A stretch of 64,000 nucleotides of DNA from Culex pipiens pallens (GCF_016801865.2 NC_068938.1:110546141-110610140), one strand, 5' to 3'. Counted from the stretch's first letter, positions 34,168-44,794 are shown. The notes: generated from the sequence alone by a model not told the origin. Program-made: numbers and translations.

Positions 34168-34921
34168 CAGTGGTTCAAAAGGCCGTTTTGACGAACTTAA
34201 TTGATTAGAGCAAAAAGTAAGCACTTTTGTGCTTTGACATGTTCTACAACTTTGTTCAGCGTTGTCATGGCCTACTTTTGGTGAAATTTGTTTTTCAAAA
34301 TACTCATCACAGTAGGCTATGGAATTTCTAACTTTTGACAGTTAAGAGATAGAGCTTTGGTGTCTTCGGCAAAGTTGTAGGGCAGAAAATTTCCACAAAC
34401 TTTGTCGAAGACGCCAAAGCTCTATCTTTGCGTTGAATACCAGTTTTGGAACCTTTTTCATAAATCTCTGCCAAAAAACAGTTTTTTGAATAAAACTATG
34501 TTGAACTTTGATTTTAGACGATTAAAATGTTCAGAAGAGTTGTCAGTAATATCAAAACAAACAACTTTGTCCAAGACGCCAAATTGATAGGAGCTATATG
34601 TGATGAGTTATAGCAAGATTTCGTGATAATTTAGCTAGTTTTCGAGCTCGGTATACAAAGCCTCGGGCAAATTTGGGCAAAAACCCATACAATAGGCTTC
34701 AAGTATGACTATTCCACTACAAAATGTCGGGTGAGTCATTCGTCCGAAGGTTTACGGTCATAGATTTCCGAGCATTTTAATTTATTTTATTTTTGATGAC
34801 TATTTAAATGCATTTAGGACACTTTTAAGGCACATTAGCCATTTTTGCGATTTATTCGGACAAACAAGGCGTGTAGGCCAGACTCTTGTGAAAATTTTGA
34901 TGTATTGGAAGTCTATTTTTG
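34168..34921 (+). repeat. Left terminal inverted repeat (754 bp)
   Basis: Matches 39551-40304 inverted. It contains repeated words such as CTTCGGCAAAGTTGTAG and TTGTCGAAGACGCCAAAGCT (34365-34425) that may form substructure. It carries no ORF of interest. Confidence 0.9.
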
Positions 34922-35438
34922 AGGCTATGCAGTGTATTTTTGGGAATATCTTTGAAAAAAAATCTCTTCCAAAAGAGCTAATCTGCGAATCTAGACATCT
35001 AGTCAACGTCATAACCGACGACACGACAAGCCACTCGGTTCCAAAAAGTGGGTACCAAATCGGCTTACCCCTTCGGTTCCGCGGGAACTGGAAATGTCAA
35101 AGTGGAAACGTCAAAAAAAAATTCAAAAAAATCTTGAATTTGGCAGCACTTGCTAGGTGACAGCGAGAAATGTCATTTTGACAAAACATTTATTTTTTCG
35201 TGATCTGCCTACTTCGGGGACAGGTTGCTGACATGGGAGAAGCATAAATTCCTGTGGCTTTTGGTCAGCACCGGGACCACATCCGGCCGCCCACTCGTCC
35301 GGAACCGATAGTCAACCTACGACAGTGTACCCCAACCGGTCATTTCAACGACGGACGCCACCGCCGTTGATGCTACGCCGCGTAGTGAGTTAGCTGGAGG
35401 AATTTTTTTTCGAACCGAAGCGGAACGAGTGTGGGATG

Positions 35439-36023
35439 AGGATCTACGACGGAGTTTCCAAGGTCCTAGGTCATGCTGTGGTGGCGCTGGTCAATAACCG
35501 GTACGTGGTCACGGCGACACATTGCGTGGTCAGGGAGGTCGAAAAGAAGGAGAAAACGCTGTACTTTAACTTTAAATCGATAAAATATGGTTTGACTTTT
35601 TGATAAACAATTTCTTTCCAATTGTAGAATCAGCTTCCGGTTGTACGACACCACGATAGAGATCGATTGCATCGAGCAAGACGGCGAGAAGATTAATTTG
35701 TGCTGATCCTCCGTTGGAGGAGAAGACTTCCATTCGACGAACGCCGAATTGAGCAAACTAAACGACATTGCGATGCCATGGATAGCTCAGAACGTTCGTA
35801 CACGGACTTACGGCGTTCGATGGCCGGTGACGTCAACTTTGTGACTGGATTCGGACGCACGCTGAAAGGCAGCCGCAGTCCAATCAAGCAAAAGCAGGGC
35901 ATCAAGGTGTACGACCAGGAGCGGAGCCGGGCTAAGTTTGCCACAAAAAAGGCGGACATGCGCCGGTGGAGACTTTGTCAAGGAGATTCGGGCGTTCCGT
36001 TGATGAAGCTGCAGATGGTTTGA
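35439..36023 (+). pseudogene. Clip-type serine protease pseudogene (captured)
   Basis: The chymotrypsin fold can be followed through frame changes. RIYDG (35439) resembles the R/I-x-GG activation site. VALVNNRYVVTATHC carries the catalytic His motif (normally TAAHC). A probable 67-bp intron (35561-35627, GTACTT...TTGTAG) is followed by ISFRLYDTTIEIDCIEQDG, ADPP, LNDIA (the catalytic Asp motif), VTGFGRTLKG and CQGDSGVPLM, the catalytic Ser motif with GG changed to GV. The EIDC...ADPP layout is typical of mosquito CLIP-domain proteases, but the clip domain and most of the first barrel are missing. At least three frame breaks and internal stops disable it. The retained intron shows it was copied from genomic DNA, not mRNA. 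It lies wholly inside the DNA transposon. Confidence 0.7.
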
Positions 36024-36149
36024 ATGCTGGAGGGTGTGGTACGAGGGGTGAGACATAGTGAATCGACAATTTGTACACTTATTGATTAGCGCTCCTTTTT
36101 GTTAATTAGATTGAGATCTAAAACAAAGTTATATTGACACCCAGCGAAT

Positions 36150-36620
36150 GTGTTTTTTTTCTTGCGTTGCGATTCCATCCGAGGAACCCAGATTCCGAAT
36201 CATGGATTTTGGCAAGTTGCTGTACGTAGTATAGTGGCTTCAACAAGCAGCGAACTCAAGGCTGAGGCCCGCTACTATCTGTCCAGCCGACCAAGGACCA
36301 GAAAGTATGAGGAACTGATTACCGTACGTGGTCCAAGAGCCCAACGGATGATTGATGCTGAAGAATAGTCAGACGAGGACGGATTCATTGGAGTAGTTGC
36401 CATGCTAACTCCCACGAGTGAACCCAAGGCCTTCAGCTTCTGTAAAAACGACACTCCGTCGCCCTCTCAAAACCCGTTGACCCCTCCAAAGTAAGCTGGA
36501 AGTGGCCTTCACCCTAAGATGCCGACCTTTTCAACATCCTCGAAACCCGCACCGACACCAGCTTCAAGATCTGCCAAAAAATCGATCTCAAATTGCTTCG
36601 GTGGATTATCCGAACAAGAA
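36150..36620 (+). pseudogene. Unidentified captured coding-like sequence
   Basis: The plus frames read YYLSSRPRTRKYEELITVRG, then stop (36366), then GFIGVVAMLTPTSEPKAFSF and a Pro/Ser/Lys-rich stretch up to the repeat insertion at 36631. A short continuation (LVQDAQRFLNILMR, ending TAG at 38199) appears after the repeat. It could be another gene fragment interrupted by the repeat. No family recognised. Confidence 0.3.
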
Positions 36621-36630
36621 AACAACCAGC

Positions 36631-38036
36631 TTTTTGCCTTCCTCACCTTACTGAGGAAAGGCTATAAAATCACTCGGAAAATGAACTTCTTAATTCGACC
36701 TTGTAGACCCACCTTCACGTATACCTATCGATTCAGAATCATGTTCTGAGCAAATGTCTGTGTGGATGTGTGTAGGTGGGAGGACACAAAAATTGTCACT
36801 CGATTATCTCCGGACTGGATGAACGGATTTTGACCGTAGTAGTCTCATTCGATCCGTCTTGGGGTCCCATAGGTCTCTATTTAAAATCAGCAAGTTTAGT
36901 TAAGTACTTCAAAAGTTATGCTAAAAAAACGATTTCGGCGTATGTCCGGAAGATTGTAAAAAGGGTGGTTTTTGCAAGAAACCCTATCATGTTATACGTT
37001 TTCAGAAAGGTATTAAAAATACCTTTCCAATGAGCTCAAAACATTGAAGATCTGACAACCCTATCAAAAGTTATTAGTACTTAAGTGTTATTTATACACT
37101 TTTTGGAGGCCGGATCTCAGATATTTCTGTAAAAATGATGTCCGGGTCCATCATGCGACCTGTCGTTAGTTAGATAATCGAAAGACTTTTCAAATGAGTC
37201 TAAAACATCAAGGATCTGACAACCCTATCAAAAGTTATTGGCACACCCTATCAAAAGTTAGTGGCACTTAAGTGTTATTTATACACTTTTTGGAGGCTGG
37301 ATCTCAGATATTTTAGTAAAAATGATGTCCGGGTCCATCATGCAACCTGTCGTTAGTTAGATAATCGAAAGACTTTTCAAATGAGTCTAAAACATCAAGG
37401 ATCTGATAACCCTATCAAAAGTTATTTGCACTTAAGTGTTATTTATACACTTTTTGGAGGCCGGATCTCAGATATTTTAGTAAAAATGATGTCCGGGTCC
37501 ATCATGCGACCTGTCGTTAGTTAGATAATCGAAAGACCTTTCAAATGAGTCTAAAACATCAAGGATCTGACAACCCTATCAAAAGTTATTGGCACTTAAG
37601 TGATATTTATACACTTTTTGGAGGCCGGATCTCAGATATTTCAGTAAAAATGATGTCCGGGTCCATCATGCGACCTGTCGTTAGTTAGACAATCGAAATA
37701 CCTTTCAAATGAGCCTAATACATTGAGGATCTGCCACCCCTTTCAAAAGTTATTAGCACTTAAGTGTTATTTATACACATTTTAGAGGTCGGATTTCAGA
37801 TATTGTGATAAAAATATTGTCTGAATCTTCCATGCGAACTATCGTTGGAATGGTTTTTTTTTGCCGATGAGCCAGAAAAATTGAAGGTCTGCGAACCCTA
37901 TCAAAAGAAATTAGTAATAAAGTTGATTTGTAAAACATGCATGTCAAGGGAATGTTGCTATTTTTACTGAATGTATTGACTTTATGAATGTGAAGAAGGC
38001 ACCAACCACCTAAAGGTGGATTAAGTAACGTTTTTA
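36631..38036 (+). mobile_element. Dispersed repeat with terminal hairpins and internal tandem repeats (copy 2)
   Basis: Same ends as 17222-18233 (TTTTTGCCTTCCTCACC ... CCACCTAAAGGTGG-ATTAAGTAACG). It has five ~164-bp internal units (starting near 37050, 37213, 37400, 37565 and 37728), against three in copy 1. One unit has a 24-bp internal duplication (CCCTATCAAAAGTTA twice, 37226-37262). It is inserted in the captured sequence of the DNA transposon. Confidence 0.7.
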
Positions 38037-38195
38037 TTGGGTACCGTTACAAAAAAAAATCAAGAAAGAAACTTCTAAAAAAACTAAGAAATCTCAAAAC
38101 AAAACATTCACAAGGATTCACTCTCAACAGCCCGACGTCCTCGCCGCACAACAGCTGGTACAGGATGCTCAACGATTCTTGAACATCCTAATGCG

Positions 38196-39195
38196 CTAGT
38201 CGTAGTACAACGCAAGTGTCGCCGACGCTGTTTGTACAACGATGACCTTTTGTCCTAGGGGATACGCGAGAGCTTGGAGAGTGGTCGGTTCGTAGTCGCC
38301 GGCCAGAATGTTGGCGTAAAAACTGCTGATCACTCTGCTATCTTGATCAATACAGATGAAGCACTGTTGGTTGATGGTTTTTTGTCCTTTTCCGGTGGTT
38401 TTCAGCGCCACCGGTGAATCTGGTCAGCTTTTTATAGTTCTTAAAATAAAAATCGAAAATTAAACATAACATAAGACAAAGTGCGTACCGTTTCCATTCC
38501 TTTACTTAACTGCAACTCAATGGCCTCGCAAAAGTTTGAGTCCGCTTCGAGATGAATCGCTCCTTGTGCGTGAGCTTCCGCATCTGCCGGCGTCTTCGGC
38601 GAAATCATTGGCAAGATTTTTGGTTCTACCAGCACTGGCTGTAAAATTCGACACAACGATGACCCGGTTGCCATTGCCGAAGTCGGCAACCAGGGGAGGG
38701 ATGATCTTCAGAGCGAGCCGGAGATCACACTGGAAAGGCACTTCGTAGAACAGCCGGTCGCGGAAGAACCGGCCATCGTGGCGATTTGTGTTGTTTCGTG
38801 GTTGCCGGGCTATGGTAGGTGCTGGATGGGACAACGACCGTTACAAAATGGCAGGTTGTGGCGCTGGCTGAGAGTGGACATACAGGGATTAGAAAAGGCA
38901 CTTGGCGTTCTTGGCACTCGGAGCAGCACACTTTGAATCAGCTGCAGACAGACCCAGCTCCGCTGGCTGTTTTTCTGCGGCTAACAGCTTCCTCTTCTCC
39001 AAGGGGACTTCTTTTCATACGAGCCGTAAGCAGCAACAGCAGCCGTTGGCCGCTTCTTCTTCTTTTCATCCGGCTAACACGCCGACTTTTCAGGCGGTTA
39101 CTTCGGAGCATTTGCAATGGAAGAGCTTTCAACGGGAAAAAACTACCGAAGATTACGGTAGATAACCTTCTGGGAGGACTCTCACTTGGTGTCAC
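38196..39195 (-). pseudogene. Second captured gene fragment, opposite strand, unknown
   Basis: The minus strand reads protein-like sequence in shifting frames: KEVPLEKRKLLAAEKQPAEL near 38950-39010, then VPFQCDLRLALKIIPPLVAD and GNGNRVIVVSNFTASAGRTK (38640-38740), then EADSNFCEAIELQLSKGMET up to a donor GTACGC at 38488. After a probable ~50-bp intron come GQKTINQQCFICIDQDSRVI and a C-terminus TLALYYD-stop at 38196. The frame does not join cleanly across the intron and there are further shifts, so it is broken. I do not recognise the family. The intron again points to DNA-level capture. Confidence 0.45.
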
Positions 39196-39550
39196 CAGGT
39201 TTCTACGTGCCGGAATTACACTTTTTTGTTGCTAAAATCGGAATTACGGACGAAATGCGGAACGCAAACGAAAAAAAAATCAATCAAAACAGAAAACAGC
39301 TGTTTTCTAAATTGTAAATATTTATCACCAAGCAGTGCTGCGAGGAACATTTATTTCGACGAAAACCGAGGGGTTCCTCAAAGTTACCGTGACTTTGCTG
39401 AGTCACGGTGATTTCACGGAATTCACGGAGGGACAACAATTTAATTAGGATTTTCCACCGAGTGTCTTGTCGTGTCGTCGTCATAACGTTAGTGTTGCAA
39501 AGACAGTCAATTGTTTCAAACATTAATATTATGTATTAGGTAATAGGTTC

Positions 39551-40304
39551 CAAAAATAGACTTCCAATACATCAAAATTTTCACAAGAGTCTGGCCTACA
39601 CGCCTCGTTTGTCCGAATAAATCGCAAAAATGGCTAATGTGCCTTAAAAGTGTCCTAAATTCATTTAAATAGTCATCAAAAATAAAATAAATTAAAATGC
39701 TCGGAAATCTATGACCGTAAACCTTCGGACGAATGACTCACCCGACATTTTGTAGTGGAATAGTCATACTTGAAGCCTATTGTATGGGTTTTTGCCCAAA
39801 TTTGCCCGAGGCTTTGTATACCGAGCTCGAAAACTAGCTAAATTATCACGAAATCTTGCTATAACTCATCACATATAGCTCCTATCAATTTGGCGTCTTG
39901 GACAAAGTTGTTTGTTTTGATATTACTGACAACTCTTCTGAACATTTTAATCGTCTAAAATCAAAGTTCAACATAGTTTTAGTCAAAAAACTGTTTTTTG
40001 GCAGAGATTTATGAAAAAGGTTCCAAAACTGGTATTCAACGCAAAGATAGAGCTTTGGCGTCTTCGACAAAGTTTGTGGAAATTTTCTGCCCTACAACTT
40101 TGCCGAAGACACCAAAGCTCTATCTCTTAACTGTCAAAAGTTAGAAATTCCATAGCCTACTGTGATGAGTATTTTGAAAAACAAATTTCACCAAAAGTAG
40201 GCCATGACAACGCTGAACAAAGTTGTAGAACATGTCAAAGCACAAAAGTGCTTACTTTTTGCTCTAATCAATTAAGTTCGTCAAAACGGCCTTTTGAACC
40301 ACTG
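39551..40304 (-). repeat. Right terminal inverted repeat (754 bp)
   Basis: Inverted match of 34168-34921. The mismatches I see are near the ACAAGGCG/ACGAGGCG, GCATTT/GAATTT and GAATAAA/GACTAAA words. Confidence 0.9.
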
Positions 40305-40313
40305 TGCAGGACA

Positions 40314-40759
40314 TGCCCTCTTTTGAGCGAAACACACAGTAGTTAGTGTAATTATGCGCTAAAAGCTGATTTAATTTCATGAGTGTTTGTTTACATACTA
40401 ATTCTTAACAAAACTTACATAAGTGGTATTCTCCTGTCTAAACTTCCTCCAATCAACAATGCAATCATTCGGCTGGGCGTGTTGCTGTAAATTATGGTTT
40501 TACATACAAACAATTCAATTTTTAACCTCAGTTAACTTACAGCGAATCAGTAAATGGGCAATTATTATTGCTCCCAAATGTGCTCCTTAACCTTCTGCGT
40601 AAAGAGAAATATTTTGCCGTGACTGGCTGACAACTTTTGTTCTCTTGTTCATCTGACATAATGACTTTTGCCTAAAAAGAACCCTTTAGGTCGGCCACGG
40701 GAGGCTAGCTACCGAAGGGCATTCGATCGGTAGAATATCCCGTGAAATCCGTCGCAACA
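40314..40759 (-). repeat. 3' LTR, inner 446 bp
   Basis: Continues the LTR after the nested transposon and its second TSD copy (40305-40313). It ends CGTCGCAACA at 40759. It matches 42636-43081 apart from about three substitutions. Confidence 0.9.
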
Positions 40760-40877
40760 GTTCCCCGACCCGTACAACTAATCAGACGATCCTGATTGGG
40801 TTTTACCTAAACTTACTTATCTTACGCGACGGGTAATAATCACGAAGATTCTCCGCCAATAACTTATAACATCGTCT

Positions 40878-42497
40878 TCAACTCGGCATGGTTCTGCATC
40901 TGCACCTCCTTTCGTCTGTCCGCTGTTTTCGTTGCAGGTGAGACTCCCTTGAGGTGGTTTCAAGCAAATAAAGCTCCAAATTGTGCCCGTTCGTTTCCGC
41001 AAAGGCTGCATTCACTCCGAATCGCCTTGGGTCCCCGACCCGTAAGGCAGTCCGGTCCGGAGGCTTTGGCGGAGGTCGTAGCTCCGCTTCTTCGTCATCC
41101 AGCTTAAGCAACATCCTGTACTCGTCGTCTACCCCGAACGCAACAGGGCACAGCTTCTTCCGCAAATCTCGTGACACAATCATCGAATAACAACGCTGCT
41201 TCCCAAGAACTCCGGCGCCCCCCCGATCGTGGATGCTCTGTGGCGTCGGCCCGTAATCAGACAGGCTGACAGACTGACTGCATACTAACACCGCTTCCCT
41301 TCGATCCATCATTTGCTGTCGCACTTTCACGACCGAGTCATCCGACTGGCATTGATGACTTTTCCATCCGCCAGTACGCCTGTACAAGAGATCGCTGAGT
41401 TTCTGCAGCATCATTCCGAATTCGATCCACTTGTAAGGTTGATCGAACATCAACGCCGGAACTCCACGCATCTCCAGCTGCCGCGTCGACCCTGATCGAC
41501 GGTTCAGCTTCATGTCCGTAATGAGCTTCTCATTCAGGCTCGACAACCAGCATACAATGTCTACGGCACCTGAATACCCACACCAACGATCGATGTGTAT
41601 AATCGTGCTGTCAAACCATATGTCTTGGTTCCGCTTCATCCACTTCCGGTGTCCTGCTTCATGCTCGCGTCGTTGCTCCAGGTCTCCGTCAGCTAGCTCT
41701 GGTCCTTCCTGAGCTAGAATCTGAAGGAGATCGTCTTCTGCTAAATCTCGACGCGTACTACCCTGCGGCCTTGGCAAATCACACTCTCGATACCCAACGT
41801 CTGCCGCCGGATTTGTGATTCCGAAGTCGTCGTCCTTCTGCGAGGCCCCGACATAACATTCCAGTGTTCCCGCAGAGACGTCGGTTCCTGGATGTACTCG
41901 ATGTTCTCCTTCTGCTAACGTGGATTCTACCCCTGCACAAGCTCGCGAACTTCCTGCTGCTTCATCTGGATCGGATTTGCTGGATGGTTGCGTACCGCCG
42001 TCAACCCCAGCGCCTGAACCAGATGTCAGTGTGGAACTATTCCTTGAGCTAGCATTCGAGAATGCCATCGTTTGCTCCTTCGTTGAACAATCGATGTACT
42101 GCCCCACCCGACAATCTTCTGATTTTCCTCTAATCTCAGATTGTGACGTCATACGTCTGCCTCCAATACGGTCACCAGCAATAACTGCCTCCTCCATCAA
42201 TCGGTACTTCTCATCACAAGACTCAATCTGAAGTTGCAGTTTCTTGTGTGCATCTTGATATTCCCGATAGTCTCGTTCCCTTTTCACCTGCGCAGCTTGC
42301 TGAATGTCAATCAGCTCCAGCCGTATCTTCACCAATTTCTCCTGCACTGCGAGTTTCTCTACCTTCAGTCGAGCTAGCCTTGCCGCTCGGGCAGTGGCTC
42401 TGGATGAAGTAGACATCGCTTGGTCAGTGCTGAGGTCAATCAACGCCGTCGTACGGCTCGAAAAAACTTGCTCTTCTCGGTCTGCGGAACGGCACAC
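40878..42497 (-). CDS. Gag-like ORF of a non-autonomous LTR element (up to 539 aa)
   Basis: A single open frame fills most of the space between the LTRs. The first Met is at 42497. A second Met (residue 28, MSTSSRATARAARLARLKVE) starts a basic, heptad-rich segment to about residue 105 (LAVQEKLVKIRLELIDIQQA...) that should form a coiled coil. Residues ~110-260 are Ser/Gly/Asp-rich and low in structure. The C-terminal half (from about residue 285, KWMKRNQDIWFDSTIIHIDR) contains aromatic/hydrophobic blocks and a Pro-rich RPPPKPPDR. I see no CCHC zinc knuckle and no enzymatic motif. By position it should be the element's Gag or structural protein; an N-terminal coiled coil occurs in some BEL/Pao Gag proteins, but the assignment is inference. 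The intact frame agrees with the young LTRs. Confidence 0.6.
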   Translation of the reverse strand: MCRSADREEQVFSSRTTALIDLSTDQAMSTSSRATARAARLARLKVEKLAVQEKLVKIRLELIDIQQAAQVKRERDYREYQDAHKKLQLQIESCDEKYRLMEEAVIAGDRIGGRRMTSQSEIRGKSEDCRVGQYIDCSTKEQTMAFSNASSRNSSTLTSGSGAGVDGGTQPSSKSDPDEAAGSSRACAGVESTLAEGEHRVHPGTDVSAGTLECYVGASQKDDDFGITNPAADVGYRECDLPRPQGSTRRDLAEDDLLQILAQEGPELADGDLEQRREHEAGHRKWMKRNQDIWFDSTIIHIDRWCGYSGAVDIVCWLSSLNEKLITDMKLNRRSGSTRQLEMRGVPALMFDQPYKWIEFGMMLQKLSDLLYRRTGGWKSHQCQSDDSVVKVRQQMMDRREAVLVCSQSVSLSDYGPTPQSIHDRGGAGVLGKQRCYSMIVSRDLRKKLCPVAFGVDDEYRMLLKLDDEEAELRPPPKPPDRTALRVGDPRRFGVNAAFAETNGHNLELYLLETTSRESHLQRKQRTDERRCRCRTMPS

Positions 42498-42613
42498 ATA
42501 GTAGCGGAATTTAACAACTCATCCGATCCACTAATTCCTCACCAGTAAGATAGTGTGTCTCCTCGCCAGGTGTACAACGATACTTGGCTTCATAGTTCAC
42601 TTATCTTTTAGTT

Positions 42614-43081
42614 TGTTGTCGGAGATTGCAGGACATGCCCTCTTTTGAGCGAAACACACAGTAGTTAGTGTAATTATGCGCTAAAAGCTGATTTAATTTC
42701 ATGAGTGTTTGTTTACATACTAATTCTTAACAAAACTTACATAAGTGGTATTCTCCTGTCTAAACTTCCTCCAATCAACAATGCAATCATTCGGCTAGGC
42801 GTGTTGCTGTAAATTATGGTTTTACATACAAACAATTCAATTTTTAACCTCAGTTAACTTACAGCGAATCAGTAAATGGGCAATTATTATTGCTCCCAAA
42901 TGTGCTCCTTAACCTTCTGCGTAAAGAGAAATATTTTGCCGTGACTGGCTGACAACTTTTGTTCTCTTGTTCATCTGACATAATGACTTTTGCCTAAAAA
43001 GAACCCTTTAGGTCGGCCACGGGAGGCTAGCTACCGAAGGGCATTCGATCGGTAGAATGTCCCGCGAAATCCGTCGCAACA
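42614..43081 (-). repeat. 5' LTR (468 bp)
   Basis: Intact LTR with TGTTG...CAACA ends on the minus strand. It shows the uninterrupted GATTGCAGGACATGCCC, confirming the site into which the DNA transposon inserted in the other LTR. Confidence 0.9.
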
Positions 43082-43087
43082 CTTTTC

Positions 43088-44581
43088 TAAACGACCAGGC
43101 CAACTGCGTCAAATTTACCGCAAAGATGATTCGTTAAATTGGATTGAATTGGAGCATGATTGTTCAAACAGGGAATGATCGATGAGTGCACCATACTAAG
43201 AAGTTTTGATGCTCCGGAACACGTTGGGATGGGACATTATAATTCCACAAATGCCCTGGACTTTATTTGCCGTTGTTATTTATCATGACATTAAACTGGC
43301 TTGCAAAAAGTGTGCAACACTCACAACATCCATCTGCTCGGCCTGCTACTCTCTCAGCAAAGTTGTTCCATCGACGATTCTCTCAAGTTTTTCCCACCAT
43401 AAATTCACGTTCCAAGCGCATTCTCCCGCTGCTGAGTCCCCGTTACAATTCGTCCCATTGTCCCGATTTTGACGTCATTTTGAGGCTGTCGATAAGCAGC
43501 CGTGTACCACTCGTGTGTGTGCACTTTCGGGTGCTCTCAATTTTCCAAGGTAACCGCCGCCGCGGTCGTTGTTTTTCGTAACAACATCGCGCGCGGTCTA
43601 GTAGCCGTCTCGAAGCCGCCGCGCCACGTCCTTCTAAACTAGGTTAGCGCCACACAGACTGTTGGCAGTCCTCCCCCTTGACATGGCCTCCTGTTGGCTT
43701 ATTAAATTTATTTTCCGTCTACGAGTTCTAAAAGTAGAGCACAACCCCATTTAAGTGGATTCTCAAAAACGACCGCAGCAGGCGCAGTGCGCGCTCTCCG
43801 ACGCCGACTTGAAAACTCGAAAGAGTTCGGCTCTTGGCGCGGCTGGGACCCTGCTAAAAATGCAAAAAACTGTTGCCATTCTACACTATCACCGGAAGGC
43901 AGCCGAGAAATGACAGCACGACGGGCGACTTGACGTTTCTGACTTCTCCCGCTGACGAACGCCGTTGCCCCGTACTAGAAGCTAAAGGCGGCAAAAAAGT
44001 GAAAGCCCCGAGCACGCTGCTACCATTGGAGCAGTAGTGCCGGAATCGACACGGCTACCTCCTGCCGGCCCTGGGCGCTTGTGGTCAAATGTAAAATTTT
44101 GTGGGTAGGCTAGAGTCGCACCCGCACTGTATGTGTGTCGTCGCGGAGTGTCGGACTAGGGTCGAGCGACTAGTAGAGGTCGATTCACGAAATATTCTCA
44201 GAATCCTGCTAGTACAGTGGAACATTTCTGCTAGAATGCTGTAAGAATATCCAGCCCTGTAAGAACTCTGCTAGATTCCTGCTAGAACGTCGTGAATGGG
44301 TTAAGTTTACTAAACCTTTAGGACGACATTAAATTTCATGCAAAACTTGTTGTCAATTTCTCATCTCGACAGTTTCAGCTATCGGCATAACTATGGTTGT
44401 CAATCCACATAACTTTTGTTCTTTACTATGTTTTTCCAGTTGGCACAGAATTCCTCAACTTTGATTGTGGGTGGACTGTATTTTTCGGGTTCCGGCGATA
44501 GAAACCAAATAGAAACACTAAACACTTGCTACTTGGCTTTTCACATTTTACTTTTCACATAAACACACATTGACAACATGC
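43088..44581. other. Intergenic, GC-rich, no gene supported
   Basis: 43550-44060 is GC-rich (CGCCGCCGCGGTCG, CGACGCCGACTTG), possibly promoter-like. 44183-44297 has short inverted ends (ATTCACGA / TCGTGAAT) and at least four CTGCTAGA-type words, perhaps a small MITE. No ORF with a domain. Confidence 0.3.
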
Positions 44582-44715
44582 AACCGTAAAAGATGATGCA
44601 AACACACTTGTTGTTGTTGTAATTCGGCAAACTTTGACAGCTGCGCGCGGTGGTGCATGAAAAGGGGTTCGGCCAATTAGGTCGACTCAATGGTGTCAAC
44701 AGGGATGTCTATCTC
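44582..44715. repeat. Dispersed repeat, second copy of 32328-32450
   Basis: Shares CAACCGTAAAAGATGATGCA, AAACACACTTGTTG, GCATGAAAAGGGGTTC and GGCCAATTAGGTCGACTCAA with 32328-32450. Confidence 0.6.
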
Positions 44716-44794
44716 GAAAGCAACTACCTTGAACTCGATCACTTTGATTTATTTTACAGTTGCGTTTGATACGTTCCAAATACAGTTTGTCTAG

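Larger units (their letters stand above)
34168..40304. mobile_element. Gene-capturing DNA transposon with 754-bp TIRs, TSD TGCAGGACA
   Basis: The arms 34168-34921 and 39551-40304 are inverted copies of 754 bp. I see only about three clear mismatches, so they are over 99% alike. The ends are CAGTGGTTCAAAAGGCCG. The 9-bp sequence TGCAGGACA flanks both sides (34159-34167 and 40305-40313) and occurs once in the intact LTR, proving target duplication. The interior (34922-39550) encodes no visible transposase. It holds a broken serine-protease gene with an intron, an opposite-strand gene fragment and a dispersed repeat. Very long TIRs, a 9-bp TSD and captured host fragments fit a Pack-MULE-type (Mutator-like) element; the CAGTGG terminus is instead hAT-like, so superfamily is open. 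Confidence 0.85.
34140..43087 (-). mobile_element. LTR retrotransposon, gag-like ORF only, carrying a nested DNA transposon
   Basis: Two 468-bp LTRs (34146-34167 plus 40314-40759; 42614-43081) begin and end TGTTG/CAACA on the minus strand. They are flanked by a 6-bp TSD CTTTTC (34140-34145 and 43082-43087). I count three differences between the LTRs, so the insertion is recent. The internal region (40760-42613, 1854 bp) holds one ORF on the minus strand and nothing resembling protease, reverse transcriptase or integrase. A purine-rich tract (GGGTCGGGGAA on the minus strand, about 40762-40772) lies just inside the 3' LTR. A tRNA primer site beginning TGG is not visible next to the 5' LTR. Such gag-only elements rely on enzymes supplied elsewhere. 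Confidence 0.85.

Noticed and set aside
40305..40313. Reading TGCAGGACA as the LTR edge (LTR starting TGCAGG...)
   Set aside because: The second LTR continues for 13 more bases to TGTTG, the same 22 bp occur at 34146-34167, and only this edge gives matching LTR lengths and a CTTTTC duplication.
41920..42231. Plus-strand ORFs within the LTR element
   Set aside because: Shadows of the 539-codon minus ORF, which alone fits the LTR orientation.
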